In this document: positions 25,352-33,571 of the stretch, one piece after another
Layout of the letters: every line of letters begins with the position of its first letter
Position numbering within the stretch: position 1 is the first letter of the stretch
Assembly (NCBI GenBank): GCA_012103255.1
Contig: WLXD01000001.1
Location: forward strand, 248,001-312,000
Source of the DNA: Acidobacteriota bacterium
GTDB taxonomy: Bacteria > Acidobacteriota > UBA890 > WLXD01
DNA length: 64,000 bases
Reading direction: 5' to 3'
The notes under the pieces: model-generated
What the model was told of the DNA's origin: nothing
Databases searched by the model: none
Seen by the model: the letters and a program-made list of their open reading frames with translations, nothing else
Translations under genes and position numbers: made by a program

Positions 25352-26530
25352 CTAGTCGAGGCCATCCAGCGCGTGGTCCAGATCGTCCATCAGATCCGCG
25401 ACGTCCTCGATACCGACGGCGTAGCGCACCAGATGATCCGGGACGCCCGATGCCGCCCGCTCCTCGGCAGACAGTTCAATGTGGCTGGTGAGCGAGGCCG
25501 GTCCGACGGTCGTTTCTACCTGGCCCAGGTTCGCGGCAAGATTGGCCAATCGCAGGCGCGGGAGCGCGCGCTCGACGGCCTCGGCGCCGCCGCGCAATTC
25601 GAAGCTCAGCACCCCGCCGAAACCGCGCATCTGTCGACGCGCCACCTGGTGCCCCGGATGCGAGTCGAGGCCCGGATAGTGCACCCGTTTCACCGCTGCG
25701 TGTTCCGAGAGGTAGGCGGCGATCGTCGCGGCGGTCGCGTTCTGACGTTCAACCCGCAGGCCGAGCGTCTTGAGACTCCTCAACATCAAGAACGCCGAAT
25801 GCGGATCGAGCGCCGGGCCGGTTAATTCGCGATATCGATAGAGACGGGCGATATCTTCGGCGTCGCCACAGACGACGCCCGCCATCGCGTCGCCATGGCC
25901 GCAGAGGAACTTGGTGCCGCTGTGCAATATCAGGTCCGCACCCAACTCCGCCGGGTTCTGGTTGATCGGAGTCGCGAAGGTGTTGTCGACAACGACCTTG
26001 GCCCCGGCTTCATGCGCATCGCCAGCGAGCAGCTCGATGTCGAGGATCTTGAGCGTCGGGTTTGTGGGTGTTTCCAGATAGAGAAGATCACAGCCGTCCT
26101 CGACAACCGCTCTGATCGCGTCGTCGGTGGTATCGACGACCACGCATTCGATGCCGAACGACGGAAGAATCTGACTGAAGAGAAGGTAGGTCGCGCCGTA
26201 GGCGTCGCGCGTGGCGACCGCACGATCACCGGGCCAGAGCAGCGCCAGCAGGGTGCCGGTAACGGCTGCCATTCCGGTGGAATAGGTGACCGCCGCGGCG
26301 GTCCCTTCGAGCAAAGCCATGCGCTCGCCGAACTGACGCTCGGTGGGGTGGCTGTTGCGGCCGTAGATGTCGCCATCGAGTTCGCCAGCCAGCACCGCGC
26401 GCCAGGTATCTAGATCGGGAAACGCGTAGGCAGCCGCCTGGACCACCGGCGTCGTCACCGCGCGGGTGTTCGCGTCGGCGGATGCGCCGAGATGCACGGC
26501 TCGCGTTGAATGTCCCGTTTTGTCGCTCAT
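25352..26530 (-). CDS. Cys/Met-metabolism PLP enzyme (cystathionine gamma-lyase/synthase or methionine gamma-lyase type)
   Basis: A 392-aa trans-sulfuration family enzyme. It has IYGRNSHPTERQFGERMALLE and TYSTGMAAVT at the cofactor end, VDNTFATPINQNP, and the PLP lysine in HSGTKFLCGHGD. The family normally has HSxTKYxxGHxD. C-terminal VGIEDVADLMDDLD is standard. The family includes gamma-lyases, gamma-synthases and O-acyl-homoserine sulfhydrylases; the exact reaction cannot be read. The start was placed at the ATG at 26530, five bases after a GGAGG, rather than the GTG at 26533. It leads a probable two-gene operon with the Rieske oxygenase. Confidence 0.85.
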   Translation of the reverse strand: MSDKTGHSTRAVHLGASADANTRAVTTPVVQAAAYAFPDLDTWRAVLAGELDGDIYGRNSHPTERQFGERMALLEGTAAAVTYSTGMAAVTGTLLALLWPGDRAVATRDAYGATYLLFSQILPSFGIECVVVDTTDDAIRAVVEDGCDLLYLETPTNPTLKILDIELLAGDAHEAGAKVVVDNTFATPINQNPAELGADLILHSGTKFLCGHGDAMAGVVCGDAEDIARLYRYRELTGPALDPHSAFLMLRSLKTLGLRVERQNATAATIAAYLSEHAAVKRVHYPGLDSHPGHQVARRQMRGFGGVLSFELRGGAEAVERALPRLRLANLAANLGQVETTVGPASLTSHIELSAEERAASGVPDHLVRYAVGIEDVADLMDDLDHALDGLD

Positions 26531-26671
26531 CACTGCCTCCTGACGGCAGCGTATCAGCCCGAACCGATGGAACTCGCAACGCGGCTGTTAACCACTGACG
26601 CGTCGGGTCACCACCGCGTGGCGTCGGTTCAGATGCCAGGGCCGGACATGACCGGATCATCTGAACGCCAA

Positions 26672-26694
26672 CCACAACGGGACTGTCGTTGTGG
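26672..26694. promoter_or_regulatory. Perfect 8-bp inverted repeat in a divergent intergenic region
   Basis: CCACAACG (26672-26679) and CGTTGTGG (26687-26694) flank a 7-base spacer in the 286-base gap between the divergent PLP-enzyme and esterase genes. It could be an operator or hairpin; no T-run follows. Confidence 0.4.
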
Positions 26695-26709
26695 CCACCT
26701 CGCCCTCGA

Positions 26710-26739
26710 TTGCGCAGCGTTGCACAGCATTGCGCAAAC
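26710..26739. repeat. Three tandem 10-bp direct repeats (TTGCRCA units)
   Basis: TTGCGCAGCG, TTGCACAGCA and TTGCGCAAAC run in series, each one helical turn. They lie 78 bases before the esterase start and 180 bases from the PLP-enzyme start. Helically phased repeats of this kind often bind an activator as a stack of monomers. An 8-bp palindrome GAGTACTC follows at 26778-26785. Confidence 0.55.
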
Positions 26740-26816
26740 TGCAGGCCTTGTGTCGCGTGCAGTCGCCGGGACGTTTTGAGTACTCTGGACCGACTCTTCC
26801 CCCCGGAACTCCGCTG

Positions 26817-28148
26817 ATGTTGTCTCGACGAACCCCTCTCGTACTTCTCGGTCTGCTCGCGATCGGTGCCGCCGGCTATCCCGGTTCAGCGCAGGAATCC
26901 GCGCTCCTCGATGACTATTGGGCCGCCGATACCGCGAGCGAACGGAAAGATGTGGCGAAGCGGATCGCGGCCGCTACGCACGATTTCGACCGCGTGCTGG
27001 CCGAATTCGAGCGCGGGCCGCGGTTGGGCGACGCGCCCACGGGGAAGCTCCTCCGCAACCACGATATCGACGGAGTGCGTCACCCCTACATGCTGCTGGT
27101 GCCTGATAGCTACGACCCGGAGCGGACTTATCCGGTGCGGGTATACCTGCACGGCGGCGTTTCGCGGGCGGACATTCCCGCACGGGGCGGCTGGTGGCGG
27201 AATCCGGACCGCGTGGCGGACGATGACGCCATCGCCGTGATCCCAGCCGGCTGGGGCCGCAGCATGTGGTGGCAACGCAGCCAGCTCCGCAACATGCGCG
27301 CGATCCTCGCCGAGCTGCGACGTACGTACAACGTCGACACCAACCAGGTGCACGCCCTCGGGATCTCAGATGGGGGCACCGGCGCCTGGTACTTCGCCTT
27401 CCTCGATCCAACGCCATGGGCGAGCTTCGTTCCACTAATCGGGCATCCGGCGGTGCTCGCCGCCCCATCCGTTGCAGCGCAGGGTCAGATGCATGTGGCC
27501 AACCTGCGCAACCGGCCGTTCCTTGCCATCAACGGCGGCCTCGATCGTCTCTACCCCACGCGCAGCGTCTTGCCCTACGTGGAGCTGTTTCGAGATAGCG
27601 GCATCGAGATCGACTTCGTCAACCAGGCCGACCACGGCCACACCGTCGAGTGGTGGCCGCAGGAGGCGGAACGAATCGACTCCTTCATGTTGTCCAACCC
27701 GCGGTTGCCACTACCGCCTTCGCTGGTGTTCGAGACGGCGGATGCCGGCGAGTTCGGACGATTGCACTGGCTCGAGATCAGCGAACTCGGGATCACGGCA
27801 GACGACGTCGACATGCCGGTTTATGAACGGCCGCTGCACGATCTGCCGAACAGCCGCATGGTCGGGTTTCCTCACCCGTTGGCGAGCGGCCGCGTCGAAG
27901 CGACCGCTGAGGGCAATACGATCACAATGCGCAGCCGCGGAGTGCGCCGCGTTCGGCTACTGCTGTCGCCCCGGCAGTTCGACTTCAGTGCTCCGATCCG
28001 TGTAGTTGCGAACGGGAGTCTCCGGTTCGAGCAAACGGTCGCAGGCGATGTCGCCGCCTTGCTCACTTACGCTGCCGAAGACCTCGACCGAAGCATGCCG
28101 TTCGGTTCCGTGATCGAAATCGATCTTGGCGCCCGGCCGTCCTCCTGA
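26817..28148 (+). CDS. Secreted alpha/beta hydrolase, esterase-like
   Basis: A 443-aa exported protein: signal peptide MLSRRTPLVLLGLLAIGAAG cut near GYPGSA, then VYLHGGVSRADIP (oxyanion region) and a nucleophile serine in GISDGGTGAW (about residue 184). A late histidine lies in NQADHGHTVEWWP, and a C-terminal domain of about 120 residues with strand-rich text (EFGRLHWLEISELG) follows. It resembles exported esterases of the PHB-depolymerase/feruloyl-esterase kind; activity is unassigned. The start at 26817 was chosen because it opens the signal peptide; a longer frame from 26691 would run through the repeats. It is convergent with ADOP permease 3, 3 bases away. Confidence 0.7.
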   Translation: MLSRRTPLVLLGLLAIGAAGYPGSAQESALLDDYWAADTASERKDVAKRIAAATHDFDRVLAEFERGPRLGDAPTGKLLRNHDIDGVRHPYMLLVPDSYDPERTYPVRVYLHGGVSRADIPARGGWWRNPDRVADDDAIAVIPAGWGRSMWWQRSQLRNMRAILAELRRTYNVDTNQVHALGISDGGTGAWYFAFLDPTPWASFVPLIGHPAVLAAPSVAAQGQMHVANLRNRPFLAINGGLDRLYPTRSVLPYVELFRDSGIEIDFVNQADHGHTVEWWPQEAERIDSFMLSNPRLPLPPSLVFETADAGEFGRLHWLEISELGITADDVDMPVYERPLHDLPNSRMVGFPHPLASGRVEATAEGNTITMRSRGVRRVRLLLSPRQFDFSAPIRVVANGSLRFEQTVAGDVAALLTYAAEDLDRSMPFGSVIEIDLGARPSS

Positions 28149-28151
28149 CGA

Positions 28152-30578
28152 CTAGTCGCTGCGCAGCGCCTCGATCGGGTCGACTGCAGCCGCGCGTCGG
28201 GCAGGCATCCATGCGCCGAAGAGACCTGCCGCGATCAGAGCGAGCGCAACCATCACGAAGGTCGGCGCGTCGCTCGATTCCACGCCATAGAGCAGGCCCG
28301 CAATCGACTGCGCCACGAACACGGCTCCGGCGAAGCCGGCCACAACCCCTCCCAGAGTGAGCAGTACACCCTCACGTAGGACGAGATCCTGCACGCGGCG
28401 GCGCTCCGCTCCGAGCGCGACCCTGATGCCCATCTCGCGTTTGCGCTGACTCACCGAGAAGGCGAGGACGCCGGCAATGCCGACGATCGAGATCGCCAAA
28501 GCGATCGCCGCAAACGCGCCAAACAAGGTGGCGTTCAGCCGTTGCGGTGCAACGGCTTCGTCGCGCAGTTCGGCGAGCGTTCGGATCTCCTCGATGGGCC
28601 GGTCGGCATCGAGGCCGCGAAGTGTCTGCACCACGCCCGGTGTCACGCTGGCCGCGTCGCCGTTCGTTCGAACGAGAACCGTATTGCCCGGAAAGCCCTG
28701 GTATTGCGACGTGTAGAAGGCATGCACGCCGTCCGCCGTGACCTCGGTAAGCCGCGCGTCCGCCACGACCCCCACGACACGTAGGGGATCGGATGGCACG
28801 GGTCCGAACGCGTACGAGATCTGACGCCCCAGAGAGCTCTCATCGCCGAAGTGATAGGCGGCCATCGACGCGCTCAGCACAGCCACCTGTTCGGTGTCTT
28901 CGTTGTCCTGCTCCGTGAAGACGCGGCCGCTGAGGAGCTCGATGCCAAGCGTTTCGAAGTATTGCGGCGTGACGGCCTCGAAGACAGTTGGCGTTGGTGC
29001 TTGAAACTCGTCCGGCACAACCGCATCCGGGAAGAAGCGCACCGGGAATGTCTGCGCACCACCGAGCGGCGACGATCCCACCACGGTCACGCCATCTACG
29101 TTTGGCTGGCTGCCGATCTGCGCCACAACATCGCGCGAGAACTGGCGCTGGGCCGATAGATCGAACTCGCCGAAGGTAGGGACCTCCAGCGAGAGCACGT
29201 TGGACATGTCGAAACCGGTGTCCACCGAATACAGGTTCACGAGCGTCCTGAGCAGAAGCCCGGTCGCAACGAGCAGCATGAAGCACACGGCAACCTGACC
29301 TACGACGAGCAGCCTCTGCACAAGGCGCCGTTGTCGCCCCGCCGTGGCGTGCCCACCGCCGGCCGAGAGTGACTCCGAGAGTCGTGATTCCGCGCCCGCC
29401 GAAGGGATCAGTCCAAACAGCAGCGCGATCCCGACGGCCACGGCCAAGGTGAAGAGCAGGACGGTGAAGTCCATCCCGATCTCGCCAGTGCGGGCTGTGA
29501 ATCGAGCGGCGTACCGAGTCAGTACGTCTAGCCCGAGGTATGCCAGAGCAAGCCCCAGGGCTGAGCCCGAGAGGGCGAGAATCGCACTCTCCACGACCAT
29601 CAGGCGACGCACTTGCCAGCCGCTGGCGCCAAGCGAGCGCCGAACAGCGATCTCGCGATCTCGCCGCACAAGACGCGTGAGGGTCAGGTTCGCGACGTTG
29701 GCGCAGGCGATCATGAGAACGCTGAAGGCCGTGCCGAAGAGGATCCAGAGCTGCTGTCGCGCGCCGGCGACCAACTGGTCGCGCCACGGAGTCAACTGGA
29801 AGGCCATCTCGAGTTCCGCCGGGTACGCGTCCGGATAGTCGGTGTGCAGACGTTCGGCGATGCGCGAAGCCTCGTCTTGAGCGGCGGCCAACGTGACGCC
29901 ATGAGCGAGTCGACCGAAGATTTCGGTCATCCGATGGGCTCGGTCGTCCTGCATCGTGGCGCTGTTGTAGTGGTCGTTGGTGCTGTAGTTGGCGTACAGA
30001 TCGAGTTCACGTTCCGTCGCGTAGTGGGCGCCGGGTTCTAGCACGCCGACGATCGTTGCTGTGAGCGCGGTCAGATCCAGCGCCTGCCCGACCACCGCGG
30101 GATCGGCATCGAAGCGACTCTGCCAATAGGCGTGGCTGAGAACGACGGTCGGCGGAGCATTTCGGGCGCGATCGGAGTCGGCCAACAGTCGACCGTGCAA
30201 AGGCCGCATGCCGAGCACGTCGAAGAAGTTTGCGGTCACGAGGCCTACGGTTACACGATGGGGCTCGCCTCGGCCCAGAACGCTGAAGGTCCAATCGCCA
30301 TACTCGACCACTTCGTCCAACGCGTCGGCCTGCGTGCGGAGATCGGCGGTCTCCACGAACGAGAAGTACGAATCCTCAACGCCGATGCCGAGTGCGGGCT
30401 GGGTGATCCGCACAATTCGGTCGGCGTCCGGGTACGGCAGCGGACGCAGCAACACGCCATTGACCACCGAGAAGATGGCCGTATTGGCACCAATGCCCAG
30501 GCCGAGCGTGACGATGAACGTCAGCGCGAAGCCCCAGTCGCGTGTCAACGCGCGCAGCGCGTAGCGAAAGTCACCCAT
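28152..30578 (-). CDS. ADOP-family duplicated FtsX/MacB-type permease 3
   Basis: An 808-aa duplicated ATPase-less permease, the third in the window. It starts directly at DFRYALRALTRDWGF and the first helix ILTLGLGIGANTAIFSVVNG-like, with no prefix domain. It repeats the periplasmic MacB domain and FtsX blocks (LMIACANVANLTLTRLV, REIAVRRSLGASGWQVRRL) and ends WMPARRAAAVDPIEALRSD. It lies 44 bases downstream of the tetraheme NapB-like gene on the same strand, so it might be read from the nitrogen cluster, though its job there is unknown. No PadR gene is near it. Confidence 0.82.
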   Translation of the reverse strand: MGDFRYALRALTRDWGFALTFIVTLGLGIGANTAIFSVVNGVLLRPLPYPDADRIVRITQPALGIGVEDSYFSFVETADLRTQADALDEVVEYGDWTFSVLGRGEPHRVTVGLVTANFFDVLGMRPLHGRLLADSDRARNAPPTVVLSHAYWQSRFDADPAVVGQALDLTALTATIVGVLEPGAHYATERELDLYANYSTNDHYNSATMQDDRAHRMTEIFGRLAHGVTLAAAQDEASRIAERLHTDYPDAYPAELEMAFQLTPWRDQLVAGARQQLWILFGTAFSVLMIACANVANLTLTRLVRRDREIAVRRSLGASGWQVRRLMVVESAILALSGSALGLALAYLGLDVLTRYAARFTARTGEIGMDFTVLLFTLAVAVGIALLFGLIPSAGAESRLSESLSAGGGHATAGRQRRLVQRLLVVGQVAVCFMLLVATGLLLRTLVNLYSVDTGFDMSNVLSLEVPTFGEFDLSAQRQFSRDVVAQIGSQPNVDGVTVVGSSPLGGAQTFPVRFFPDAVVPDEFQAPTPTVFEAVTPQYFETLGIELLSGRVFTEQDNEDTEQVAVLSASMAAYHFGDESSLGRQISYAFGPVPSDPLRVVGVVADARLTEVTADGVHAFYTSQYQGFPGNTVLVRTNGDAASVTPGVVQTLRGLDADRPIEEIRTLAELRDEAVAPQRLNATLFGAFAAIALAISIVGIAGVLAFSVSQRKREMGIRVALGAERRRVQDLVLREGVLLTLGGVVAGFAGAVFVAQSIAGLLYGVESSDAPTFVMVALALIAAGLFGAWMPARRAAAVDPIEALRSD

Positions 30579-30622
30579 GCCGGGAGTCTATCGGGCCCTC
30601 CGCCCGCTGTCGGCGCCGCGCT

Positions 30623-31195
30623 CTAGGAACCTGGACCGAATTCGCTGCGAAAGACTTCGGTAGTCTCCTGCGGCACGTGACACTGGCTGCAGCGCGCGCG
30701 CTCTGGGTGACTCGTCCGGATCGCTTCACGCGCCGCCGGACCCGCATGGCACGCGGAACAGTTCTCGCGCATCAGAAGCTTGTGCGGCATCACGGGCGGC
30801 GCCATCTCGTTGAGTCGCCGACCTCGACGTAGGTCCTGACGAATCCCGACGAACGAATTCTCGGCGAACACGTCTGTGGTCTTTGGGAACACGTGACACT
30901 GGGTACAGCGGCTGGTAGCGCTCATCCCGGCCGTCAACTCATGCGGCGAGGGCGGCGCGAAGCCAACGTCGGGAACTTCCATGCCTTGTGCGTTGTGGCA
31001 CTGCACGCAACTCATCCCGAAGTTCTCGTGCGGCGCGACCGGCGGCGCGCCATCGTAGGCCCGCCGTGCGGCACGTTCAGTCGCGGGGCTGCGCGGATCG
31101 TCGGCGCCAACGCAGGCGCCAACGCCGAAGGCGATCACCGCCGTGGCGACAGCCGCCGCCATCGACCTCAGATCCGTTCGATGCGAACCGCGCAT
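30623..31195 (-). CDS. Tetraheme NapB-like cytochrome c (duplicated diheme module)
   Basis: A 190-aa exported cytochrome, electron donor candidate for the NapA encoded upstream. Four CxxCH sites lie at residues 63-67, 97-101, 146-150 and 169-173. Standard NapB has two. The protein consists of two similar halves, each with APPVxPH, a first CxxCH, then RCxQCHVxxxTTxVF. The N-terminus is a probable lipoprotein signal (GVGAC at 24-28). The ATG at 31195 overlaps the end of napA by 28 bases and gives the signal its needed positive charge; a second ATG (31162) has none. It is the last gene of the nitrogen cluster. Confidence 0.75.
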   Translation of the reverse strand: MRGSHRTDLRSMAAAVATAVIAFGVGACVGADDPRSPATERAARRAYDGAPPVAPHENFGMSCVQCHNAQGMEVPDVGFAPPSPHELTAGMSATSRCTQCHVFPKTTDVFAENSFVGIRQDLRRGRRLNEMAPPVMPHKLLMRENCSACHAGPAAREAIRTSHPERARCSQCHVPQETTEVFRSEFGPGS

Positions 31196-33543
31196 TTCTT
31201 GTAGTCCGGTTCCTTACTGATGTTGTCCATCGCATCGAGCGTCAACACATTCACCAGCCGGTTCTCGTCGAAGAAGGGCACGAAGACTCGGCCCTGAGGT
31301 GGCTTGCCGCGCCCATCAACCACGACCGTCAGTTCGAGTTCTCCACGGCGAGAAGACACCCGGGCCCGGTCGCCATCGTTGAAACCCAGCTCCTGGGCGT
31401 CCACGCGATTCAGTTCGACGTAGGCCTCGGGGACGGCCTGATGGAGCTGCGGCACGCGCCGCGTCATCGAACCGGAATGCCAGTGTTCGAGAACCCGCCC
31501 GGTCGTCAGCCACAGCGGATAGTCCTCGTCAGGAACCTCGGCAGGCGGGTGGTACGGGCGCAGCCAGACTGCCGCCCTCTCTCCGTTGGCCTTGGCCTTG
31601 TAGAAGTGCACGCCCTCGTCCTTCTCAACGTACGGATCGTGGCCAGCCGCGTACCGATAGCGTGTCTCCTGGCCGTCGACCACCGGCCAGAGCATGCCGC
31701 GCGTTCCCTGCAACTGTTCGTAGGATGCGAGGTCCTTGCCGATGCCAAGTCCAAATTGTCGGTATTCCTCGAACATGGCCTCATGCCAGTTGTCCTCGGG
31801 CCACGGGAACAGGTCACCGTGGCCCATGCGGCGGGCCACTTCCATAATCTGCCAGGCGTCCTCGCGGGCCTCGCCGGGCGGCTCGACAAGCTGGTTCCAC
31901 TGCTGCGTTCGACGCTCGGAGTTGCCGAACACGCCCTCGCGTTCCACCCACGCCGCGGAGGGCAGAATCAGGTCCGCCTCGGCGGTCGTCGGCGTCGGAT
32001 AGATGTCGGACACGACAATGAAGCGATCGTCGTCGGGCTCACGGTGCATGCGGTTGAGCGCCGGCATGGTCACCCACGGGTTGGTCACCTGGATCCACAT
32101 CACCTTCACGTCGCCGCGCTCGAGTGCGCGGAACATGTCGACGGCGTGGTAACCCGGCACTCCGTTCAGGGTCCCCGGTTCAAGGTTCCAGATGTCCTCG
32201 GCCTTCGCCCGGTGCTCAGGGTTGTTGACCACCATGTCAGCGGGTAGCCGGTTTGACAGCGTCCCGACCTCTCGCGCTGTCCCGCACGCAGACGGCTGGC
32301 CCGTCAGGCTGAATGGATTGGCACCCGGTCGACTGATCTTGCCGGTGACCAGGTGCAGATCGGTGATCAGGTTGTTCATCCAGGTGCCGCGCGTGTGCTG
32401 ATTCACGCCCATGCACCAGAGGCTCACTGTGCCCCGCCCTGAGTCCCCGTACATCGCAGCGAGCGCTTCGATCTGTGCGGCTGACACGCCGCAGACCTCG
32501 CTCACATGCTCCGGTGTGTAGTGCGCCAGGAACTCCTCCATCTCGGCAAGCGAGGACGCCGACGCCTCGTCCTTGAATCCATAGCGCGGCGCCTCGCCAT
32601 CGGCCGGATCCGTAGAGGTTCCATCTTCGCCCCAACAGCCGAACCCGATGTCCTCGATGTCTTCTGTGCCGCGTTTGAACACGACGTTCTCTTCCATGAA
32701 CGCGCGGTCCAGTTTGTCGTCACGGAACAGCACGTGGAGGATCGCGTTGGCCAGGGCCAGGTCCGAGCCCGGGACGATCTCGAGATACATGTCCGCGTAG
32801 TCGGACGTGGGTGTGCGCCGCGTCGCGATATCGACGATGCGAACCCCGGGATTGGTGCGCTTGTTCTCGAGGATCCGAGAGAACAACACCGGGTGCATCT
32901 CGGCCATGTTGTTGCCCCAGAGGATGAAGTCGTCGCCGGCTTCGAAGTCCTCGTAGCACCCCATCGGTTCGTCGCTCTGGAACTGCGTCATGAAGCCCAT
33001 CACGGCGGACGCCATGCAGAGCCGCGCGTTCGGATCGACGTTGTTCGAACCGAGGCCGGCACGGAAGAACTTCGACGCCGCGTAGCCGTCGTGCACACCC
33101 CACTGCCCGGAGCCATACATGGCCACCGACTCGGGGCCGTGGGCGTCGACCGCATCCTGGAGCTTCTCGGCAATCAGATCCAGCGCCTCATCCCACGGAA
33201 TCTGCCGCCAGTCATCACCGTCACGCAGCATCGGATGCGTGAGTCGCTCCTCCCCGTACAGGAAAGCGGGTAAGTGGTAACCCTTCACGCAGAGCAGGCC
33301 GCGGTTCACGGGGCTCGCTTCGTCGCCGCGCACCGCCATCACCTGGCCGTCGGCCACGCCGACTTCCACACCGCACCCCGTGCCGCAGAAGCGACACGGC
33401 GCCTTGTTCCAATCGAGGTCGGCATCATTGATAGCCCGCTGGCCATCGACGATGTCGCCGGCGCGCTCCTGGTCGCCGCACGAGAAGGCAGCAACCCCAG
33501 CGCTGGCCAGCCCGGCAGCCTTGAACAGGTCCCGGCGTTTCAT
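31168..33543 (-). CDS. napA: Periplasmic nitrate reductase catalytic subunit
   Basis: A 791-aa molybdopterin enzyme that reduces nitrate to nitrite. Residues 1-20 are a Tat signal with KRRDLFK. The [4Fe-4S] cluster is bound by Cys 50, 53, 57 and 85 (CRFCGTGC and GLLCVKG), Lys 88 links cluster and cofactor, and the molybdenum ligand is Cys 176 in ARLCMASAVMGF. The NapA signatures DEPMGCYEDFEAGDDF, GNNMAEMHPVLFSRI and the C-terminal DNISKEPDYKKCAVRI are all present, so the family is secure; related formate dehydrogenases lack these. It is 30-40 residues shorter than typical NapA. The signal ends AAFSCG, a weak lipobox-like sequence. No napC, napD, napF or napG is in the cluster; the chaperone role of NapD must be elsewhere or absent. 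Confidence 0.92.
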   Translation of the reverse strand: MKRRDLFKAAGLASAGVAAFSCGDQERAGDIVDGQRAINDADLDWNKAPCRFCGTGCGVEVGVADGQVMAVRGDEASPVNRGLLCVKGYHLPAFLYGEERLTHPMLRDGDDWRQIPWDEALDLIAEKLQDAVDAHGPESVAMYGSGQWGVHDGYAASKFFRAGLGSNNVDPNARLCMASAVMGFMTQFQSDEPMGCYEDFEAGDDFILWGNNMAEMHPVLFSRILENKRTNPGVRIVDIATRRTPTSDYADMYLEIVPGSDLALANAILHVLFRDDKLDRAFMEENVVFKRGTEDIEDIGFGCWGEDGTSTDPADGEAPRYGFKDEASASSLAEMEEFLAHYTPEHVSEVCGVSAAQIEALAAMYGDSGRGTVSLWCMGVNQHTRGTWMNNLITDLHLVTGKISRPGANPFSLTGQPSACGTAREVGTLSNRLPADMVVNNPEHRAKAEDIWNLEPGTLNGVPGYHAVDMFRALERGDVKVMWIQVTNPWVTMPALNRMHREPDDDRFIVVSDIYPTPTTAEADLILPSAAWVEREGVFGNSERRTQQWNQLVEPPGEAREDAWQIMEVARRMGHGDLFPWPEDNWHEAMFEEYRQFGLGIGKDLASYEQLQGTRGMLWPVVDGQETRYRYAAGHDPYVEKDEGVHFYKAKANGERAAVWLRPYHPPAEVPDEDYPLWLTTGRVLEHWHSGSMTRRVPQLHQAVPEAYVELNRVDAQELGFNDGDRARVSSRRGELELTVVVDGRGKPPQGRVFVPFFDENRLVNVLTLDAMDNISKEPDYKKCAVRIERI

Positions 33544-33571
33544 GTGTTCACTCCGTGTCGCTCGGACTCAG

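Noticed and set aside
31988-33273. Forward open frames over napA
   Set aside because: Napa has cluster and cofactor motifs in the minus frame; the forward frames have none.
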